Origin: Pseudoneobacillus sp052180215
GTDB lineage: Bacteria > Bacillota > Bacilli > Bacillales > Cytobacillaceae
DNA: 64,000 nt
Reading direction: 5' to 3'
Assembly (NCBI RefSeq): GCF_052180215.1
Contig: NZ_CP197471.1
Span: forward strand, 3,630,001 to 3,694,000
Part shown: positions 59,477 through 64,000 of the stretch, one piece after another
How positions within the stretch are numbered: the first letter of the stretch is position 1
How the letters are laid out: each line of letters opens with the position of its first letter
Made by a program: the position numbers and the translations under genes
Notes under the pieces: model-generated
Database searches by the model: none
Seen by the model: the letters and a program-made list of their open reading frames with translations, nothing else
What the model was told of the DNA's origin: nothing

Positions 59477-60358
59477 ATGAAACGTTTTTATCCAGCTCTT
59501 GCTATTATATTAACTCTATTTATTTTTACAGGATGTGGCCAGACTGAAACTACTGGTTCTAAATCTCAAGCAAACGAGAAACAATCTGATACAGAAAAAA
59601 CAGAGGTTGTGAATAAGGACTTAATTTTGGCGACAACTACTAGCACACAGGATAGTGGTCTACTAGATGTATTGGTTCCTATGTTTGAAGAAGAAAGTGG
59701 ATATAAAGTAAAAACGATTGCCGTTGGAACTGGACAAGCATTAGAAATGGGTGTAAAAGGGGAAGCAGATGTATTACTCGTTCATGCCCCAGCAGCGGAA
59801 CAAGAAATAGTGTATAGCGGTGATGCTATTAACCGTAAACGTGTGATGTACAACGATTTTGTTATTGTTGGACCAAACTCAGATCCGGCGGGAATTAAAG
59901 GGCTTGAAGTAAAGGAAGCATTCCAAAAAATAGCCGATAATAAAGGAACATTTATTTCTCGTGGGGATGATTCTGGAACGCATAAAAAGGAATTATCCAT
60001 TTGGAAAGGAATCAATCTCGATCCAAGTACGTTGGAAAATCGGATTGAGACTGGACAAGGTATGGGTGCTACTCTAAATGTAGCGGTGGAAAAACTAGGA
60101 TATGTATTAACAGATCGTGCTACTTATTTAGCACAACAAAAGAATCTTAAAGGCATGAGCATCCTTGTTGAAGGGGATGAGGATTTATTAAATATTTATC
60201 ATGTGATGCAGGTAAATCCTGAAAAGCATGATAAAGTGAATGCAGATGGAGCTAATGCATTTGTTGAATTTATGGTGAAAGATTCTACTCAGCAAGTCAT
60301 TGAGGATTTTGGTAAGGAAGAATATGGACAATCTTTATTTTTTAAATATACAGAATAG
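59477..60358 (+). CDS. tupA: tungstate-binding lipoprotein TupA
   Basis: A 293-residue oxyanion-binding lipoprotein: signal peptide with lipobox FTGC (cysteine 20), then LATTTSTQDSGLLD near residue 51, the TupA signature whose TTTST loop binds the anion. GDDSGTHKKE near 168 is the second binding loop. Tungstate is the usual TupA ligand; molybdate is possible. The ATG follows AAGGAG. Confidence 0.9.
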   Translation: MKRFYPALAIILTLFIFTGCGQTETTGSKSQANEKQSDTEKTEVVNKDLILATTTSTQDSGLLDVLVPMFEEESGYKVKTIAVGTGQALEMGVKGEADVLLVHAPAAEQEIVYSGDAINRKRVMYNDFVIVGPNSDPAGIKGLEVKEAFQKIADNKGTFISRGDDSGTHKKELSIWKGINLDPSTLENRIETGQGMGATLNVAVEKLGYVLTDRATYLAQQKNLKGMSILVEGDEDLLNIYHVMQVNPEKHDKVNADGANAFVEFMVKDSTQQVIEDFGKEEYGQSLFFKYTE

Positions 60359-60435
60359 AAATGTGCAAGTTTAATAGTTTTAAAAGGTAGTTATTAGAAA
60401 GCAGAGCTTAATGGGCAGAGGACTGGGAGGCAAGC

Positions 60436-61134
60436 ATGGATTTACTAATCGATGGTTTTATCAAAGCATGGGACATGATCATCTCCGGTGATAGTGAAAT
60501 TTTTCAAATCACTTGGTTAACGCTCAAGGTGTCAATGACAGCTATTATCTTAAGTATGTTAATCGGAATTCCTGTAGGAGTTGTATTAGGATTGGCCCAT
60601 TTTCCAGGTAGAAGTATTCTTCTTGTTTTCATTAATATCGGAATGGGCCTCCCTCCTGTTGTGGCTGGGTTATGGATTACCATCTTTCTTTGGCGTTCCG
60701 GACCTTTAGGCTGGTTATCATGGTTATATACCCCAAAAGCGATTATCATTGCTCAAATTTTAGTTTCTCTTCCCATCATTATTGGGTTAACAAGCTCTGC
60801 TTTTCAACAAATTGATTCAAAGTTTCTCTTACAACTAAAAGCTTTAGGGGCCACTAAATGGCAAGCTCTTGTTTTATTATTAAAAGAAACAAAGATTGCG
60901 ATTTTTGCAGCCGTTATGGCCGGATTGGGAAGAATTATGGCAGAAGTAGGTGCCGCCATGATGGTAGGGGGAAATATTCGTGGAGATACCCGAATTTTAA
61001 CGACCTCTATCGTGATGGAGGTTTCGAAAGGAAACTTCGATATTGCCTTAGCCCTTTCATTTATTCTCATGACATTGGCTTTTATGATTACCCTTATTTT
61101 GACACTTCTACAGCAAAGGAGGACAACTAAATGA
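60436..61134 (+). CDS. tupB: tungstate ABC transporter permease TupB
   Basis: A 232-residue permease with about six membrane segments and the EAA-type loop LKALGATKWQALVLLLKETK near residue 137. The ATG follows GGGAGGCAAGC. Its stop overlaps the ATPase start (ATGA). There are 77 bases without recognisable signals between tupA and this gene. Confidence 0.9.
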   Translation: MDLLIDGFIKAWDMIISGDSEIFQITWLTLKVSMTAIILSMLIGIPVGVVLGLAHFPGRSILLVFINIGMGLPPVVAGLWITIFLWRSGPLGWLSWLYTPKAIIIAQILVSLPIIIGLTSSAFQQIDSKFLLQLKALGATKWQALVLLLKETKIAIFAAVMAGLGRIMAEVGAAMMVGGNIRGDTRILTTSIVMEVSKGNFDIALALSFILMTLAFMITLILTLLQQRRTTK

Positions 61135-61877
61135 TTCCGATCTTAGAAATGGAAGGGGTCAAATATAATATCCGGGATAGGAAGATTTTGGATCTTCCAT
61201 CATTTGAGCTGTATGAAGGTGAATGGCTTGGAATTATGGGCCCAAACGGTGCAGGGAAAAGTACCTTTTTAAAGTTACTAGCTTTTCTTGAAAATCAAAG
61301 TGCAGGTTCGATTCGTTACCGTGGTGAAAAATGGACAGCCGCTTCTCTCCCACTTCCCTTAAGAAGAAGATTTTCGGTTGCTCTTCAACAGTCACTTTTG
61401 CTTCAAGGGACTGTATTCGAAAATGTAGCCATCGGGTTGAAATTACGCGGGGAGAAAAAAGCAGGTTTGAGCAATAAAGTCATGGAAATGTTGGAGTTAT
61501 TTGACATTCATCATCTCGCTAAAAAAAGTTCGAATCAATTGTCTGGCGGGGAAGCACAGCGTGTCAATTTAGCGCGAGCTCTTGTAACGGAGCCCGAAGT
61601 TCTTTTTCTTGATGAACCGTTCTCTGCTTTGGATTTTCCTACAAAGGTGAAACTAATTGAAGATTTTCAACGAATTATTGAATTGACAAGAACCACCACT
61701 GTACTGATTAGTCATGACTTACTTGAAATTCAATCGCTTTCGAAGCGCTTATTACTGTTAATGGATGGAGAAATGGCACAGGTTGGACCAACCAAACAGG
61801 TGATCCAAAACCCTAATCCACTAGTCGCAGAATTCCTGCAGCCATGGACCAAACATTTCCCTATTTTAACGCATTAA
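61131..61877 (+). CDS. tupC: tungstate ABC transporter ATPase TupC
   Basis: A 248-residue ABC ATPase: Walker A GPNGAGKSTFLK near residue 37, signature QLSGGEAQRVNLARA near 137, Walker B VLFLDEPFSALD. It ends inside a perfect 41-base palindrome that supplies its last codon and stop. The ATG follows AAAGGAGG. Confidence 0.9.
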   Translation: MIPILEMEGVKYNIRDRKILDLPSFELYEGEWLGIMGPNGAGKSTFLKLLAFLENQSAGSIRYRGEKWTAASLPLPLRRRFSVALQQSLLLQGTVFENVAIGLKLRGEKKAGLSNKVMEMLELFDIHHLAKKSSNQLSGGEAQRVNLARALVTEPEVLFLDEPFSALDFPTKVKLIEDFQRIIELTRTTTVLISHDLLEIQSLSKRLLLLMDGEMAQVGPTKQVIQNPNPLVAEFLQPWTKHFPILTH

Positions 61878-61911
61878 CGCACCGGGGGTCTGACCCCCGG
61901 TGCGTTAATGC
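61871..61911. terminator. perfect 41-bp palindrome overlapping the tupC stop codon
   Basis: Twenty bases starting GCATTAACGCACCGGGGGTC are followed by one T and then their exact reverse complement, ending at 61911. The plus strand continues CATTAAATCG and T7, a terminator layout. The tupC stop codon (61875-61877) lies within the left arm. GC content is far above the surroundings, which suggests an inserted palindromic element. Confidence 0.85.
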
Positions 61912-61935
61912 ATTAAATCGTTTTTTTATTATCCT

Positions 61936-62673
61936 CTATTGCTCAATTAAACTTAAAAATTGCTTGGTTCTCGCTTCTTTTGGATGGGTGAAGATTTGTT
62001 CAGGTGTTCCTCTTTCTACAATGACACCTTGATCTAAGAAAAGTACTTCGTCAGCTGCTTCCTTCGCAAATCTCATCTCATGTGTGACTACAACCATGGT
62101 CATACCTTCATTGGCCAAATCCTTCATGACCTTTAGGACTTCTCCAACAAGTTCTGGATCAAGAGCAGAAGTCGGTTCATCAAAAAGCATGACATTAGGT
62201 TCCATGGCTAACGCTCTAGCAATACCAACCCGTTGCTGTTGGCCACCAGATAGTTGGAATGGGTAATAATCTAATTTATCTCCTAAACCAACTTTTTGGA
62301 GTAAAGATTTTGCTTTGCTTAGTACTTGTTCCTTGTTTTCTTTTTTTACGGTAATAGGACCTTCCATTACATTTTCTAAGGCAGTCATATGAGGAAACAG
62401 ATTATAGCTTTGAAAGACCATTCCCGTTTGTCTGCGAAAAGAAGCAACCTGTTTCTTTGTGATTGAATTAGAAAAGTCTAATTTTTCATCCCCAATTGAA
62501 ATGACACCATCGCTCGGTGTTTCCAAGGCATTTAGGCAGCGTAAGAAAGTCGTTTTTCCAGACCCGGAAGGACCAATTAACACAATAACCTTTCCTTTCC
62601 CAACTTCTAAATCAATTCCTTTTAATACTTCGAGCTGATTGAATTTTTTTTTCAAACCTTTTACTGAAATCAT
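61936..62673 (-). CDS. amino-acid (probably cystine) ABC transporter ATPase
   Basis: A 245-residue polar amino-acid ATPase: Walker A GPSGSGKTTFLR near residue 33, signature QLSGGQQQRVGIARALA near 142, Walker B VMLFDEPTSALDPELVG. It matches the GlnQ/TcyC/TcyN type. With the upstream permease and binding protein it forms a complete importer. Cystine is the likely but unproven substrate. Confidence 0.88.
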   Translation of the reverse strand: MISVKGLKKKFNQLEVLKGIDLEVGKGKVIVLIGPSGSGKTTFLRCLNALETPSDGVISIGDEKLDFSNSITKKQVASFRRQTGMVFQSYNLFPHMTALENVMEGPITVKKENKEQVLSKAKSLLQKVGLGDKLDYYPFQLSGGQQQRVGIARALAMEPNVMLFDEPTSALDPELVGEVLKVMKDLANEGMTMVVVTHEMRFAKEAADEVLFLDQGVIVERGTPEQIFTHPKEARTKQFLSLIEQ

Positions 62674-62685
62674 GCCATCGCCCCC

Positions 62686-63387
62686 TTATCTTGTAATATA
62701 ACGGTCCATCTTCTTTTCTAATCGTTGTTGGATGATAGAAAGGAAGAAACAAATCACCCAGTAAATAAGGGCAGCTTCGGAATAAAGTAATAATACCTCA
62801 TAAGTCGTTGCAACAATCTCCTGTGCCTTTCTAAACATCTCTGTTACAAGAATCGCTGAAGCCAGGGAGGTATCTTTTACTAGGCCAATAAAGGTATTGG
62901 ATAACGGTGGTATTGAAACACGATAAGCTTGCGGTAAAATGATTCGCTTTAAGTTTTGCCAATAGGACATCCCAAGTGAAGAGCCCGCTTCCCATTGTCC
63001 TTTAGGAATGGAAAGAATAGCGGCGCGAATAATTTCCGAAGCATATGCCCCTACATTTAATGAAAAACCAATAACGGCAGCTGGAAAAGGGTCTAACATG
63101 ACTCCGATATTCGGTAATCCATAAAAAATAATATAAAGCTGAACAAGTAGTGGAGTACCACGAATAGCTGAAATATAAAAACGAGCAATACCTTGAAAAA
63201 TTCTCACACTTGAAATTCTAGCTAATGCAGTGAGGATAGCTAAAATAATCCCAATAATAAATGTAATAATGGCAAGTGGAAATGTATAAAAAAGAGCTCC
63301 CTTCACCAAAGGAAGAAGGGAACTTTCTGCTATGGAAATAAGTCTTTCCATTCTTTCTGGATTAGCAAAAATACTACTTAAGTACAT
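62686..63387 (-). CDS. amino-acid (probably cystine) ABC transporter permease
   Basis: A 233-residue permease of the HisMQ type with about five membrane segments and the EAA loop EAGSSLGMSYWQNLKRIILPQA near residue 130-151. The ATG at 63387 lies inside the 3' end of the binding-protein gene; a TTG nine bases upstream and a later ATG are alternatives, and none has a good ribosome site, so translational coupling is likely. Confidence 0.85.
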   Translation of the reverse strand: MYLSSIFANPERMERLISIAESSLLPLVKGALFYTFPLAIITFIIGIILAILTALARISSVRIFQGIARFYISAIRGTPLLVQLYIIFYGLPNIGVMLDPFPAAVIGFSLNVGAYASEIIRAAILSIPKGQWEAGSSLGMSYWQNLKRIILPQAYRVSIPPLSNTFIGLVKDTSLASAILVTEMFRKAQEIVATTYEVLLLYSEAALIYWVICFFLSIIQQRLEKKMDRYITR

Positions 63388-64000
63388 CTTCGCCAAACCA
63401 TTTCTTAGAGATTTCTAGGTAAGTGCCATCATCAATCATAGCTTGTAATGCTTTATTCACTTCAGTTACAAGCGTATCACTGCCTTTTCGGAACATAAAT
63501 CCGCTTTGAGATGCATCATCAGCTGTTGCAACGATTTTGACTGGAGCATCAGGCTTTTGCTTTTTGAAATCTAAAAAGGATAATTTATCATTGATGGTTG
63601 TATCCGCACGTTTTGTAGCAAGTAGCTCGATAGCTTGGTTAAAGCCTTCTACACCGACAATTTCGGCTCCAAATGATTTTGCTATATCCGCATAGTTACT
63701 TGTCATTGATTGAGCTGATTTTTTACCCTTTAAATCTTCAAATGCCTTAATGTCATTATTATCTTCATTAACAATAAGGACCCCAGCTGACGTGATATAT
63801 CCATTAGAGAAATCATATTTTTCTAGGCGATCTGGACGAATTCCTACTTGGTTGGCAATCATGTCAAAACGTTTTGCATCTAATCCAGCAAACATGGCAT
63901 CCCATTGTGTTTCCATAAATACCGGTTCAACATCAAGACGCTTAGCAATTTCCTTCGCCATTTCCACGTCAAAACCTGTTAACTCACCTTTTTCATCGTG
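63374..64000 (-). CDS. amino-acid (probably cystine) ABC binding protein, 3' part (cut by window edge)
   Basis: The C-terminal 208 residues of a family 3 solute-binding protein, open to the window end. The segment GELTGFDVEMAKEIAKRL opens the visible part; RFDMIANQVGIRPDR, DLKGKKSAQSMTSNYAD and the ending ISKKWFGEDVLK are typical of cystine or polar amino-acid binding proteins (TcyA/TcyK type). The signal peptide lies outside the window. Confidence 0.85.
   Translation of the reverse strand, partial: HDEKGELTGFDVEMAKEIAKRLDVEPVFMETQWDAMFAGLDAKRFDMIANQVGIRPDRLEKYDFSNGYITSAGVLIVNEDNNDIKAFEDLKGKKSAQSMTSNYADIAKSFGAEIVGVEGFNQAIELLATKRADTTINDKLSFLDFKKQKPDAPVKIVATADDASQSGFMFRKGSDTLVTEVNKALQAMIDDGTYLEISKKWFGEDVLK

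Overview
The window comes from an AT-rich, endospore-forming Bacillaceae chromosome. Gene content and order follow the Bacillus subtilis hom-yut-lipA-lytH-yun-suf-met-yus-fad arc closely. Spore genes (yutH, yutC-type lipoprotein, lytH, yunB, CotF-like pair, tricistronic gerA-type operon, yuzL) and Shine-Dalgarno-dependent starts fit this. Genus and species cannot be fixed from the sequence alone. No rRNA or tRNA gene and no CRISPR array was seen.

Layout. 1-13 kb: threonine synthesis (thrC fragment, hom), a 2-hydroxyacid dehydrogenase, yutH, yutG, yutF, a SufR-like regulator, a complete IS21-family element sitting inside an intergenic repeat array, yutE, an EAL protein, two small conserved genes, a second repeat array, yutD and yutC. 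13-22.5 kb: lipA, lytH, an NSS amino-acid symporter with its 33-residue small subunit, yunB, an HD-GYP protein, yunC, yunE, yunF and a small unknown gene behind a c-di-GMP-I riboswitch. 22.8-33.4 kb: the sufCDSUB iron-sulfur operon, yurZ, the methionine importer metNIQ and a metY-type sulfhydrylase, the last two each behind a SAM-I riboswitch. 33.4-47.5 kb: yusD, an MFS transporter, yusE-yusF-yusG-gcvH-yusI, the fadN-fadA-fadE beta-oxidation operon with a FadR site, yuzL, two convergent proline dehydrogenase paralogues and CotF-like coat genes. 47-56 kb: a Fur-controlled siderophore uptake locus and a gerA-type germinant receptor. 56-64 kb: rodA, a HIT-superfamily protein, a tungstate-type ABC transporter with its own HTH-PBP regulator, and an amino-acid (probably cystine) ABC transporter cut by the window end.

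Physiologically the window joins sulfur and iron handling (suf, lipA, met, siderophore uptake, cystine transport), fatty-acid and proline breakdown, c-di-GMP related functions (EAL protein, HD-GYP protein, c-di-GMP riboswitch) and sporulation and germination.

The most unusual content is intergenic. Two arrays with unrelated stem sequences share one design: a 27-nt hairpin with constant TGTCC/GGACA ends, a 25-nt spacer and a 52-nt period. The IS21 element entered one unit of the first array and left a 6-bp target duplication; removing it restores an exact 52-nt unit. Two further families of larger palindromes (R1 and R2 here) occur in several copies whose stems differ by paired substitutions, which points to selection or a mobilisation mechanism acting on folded structure. 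One R1 copy fills the sufU-sufB gap and one R2 copy lies between fadA and fadE.
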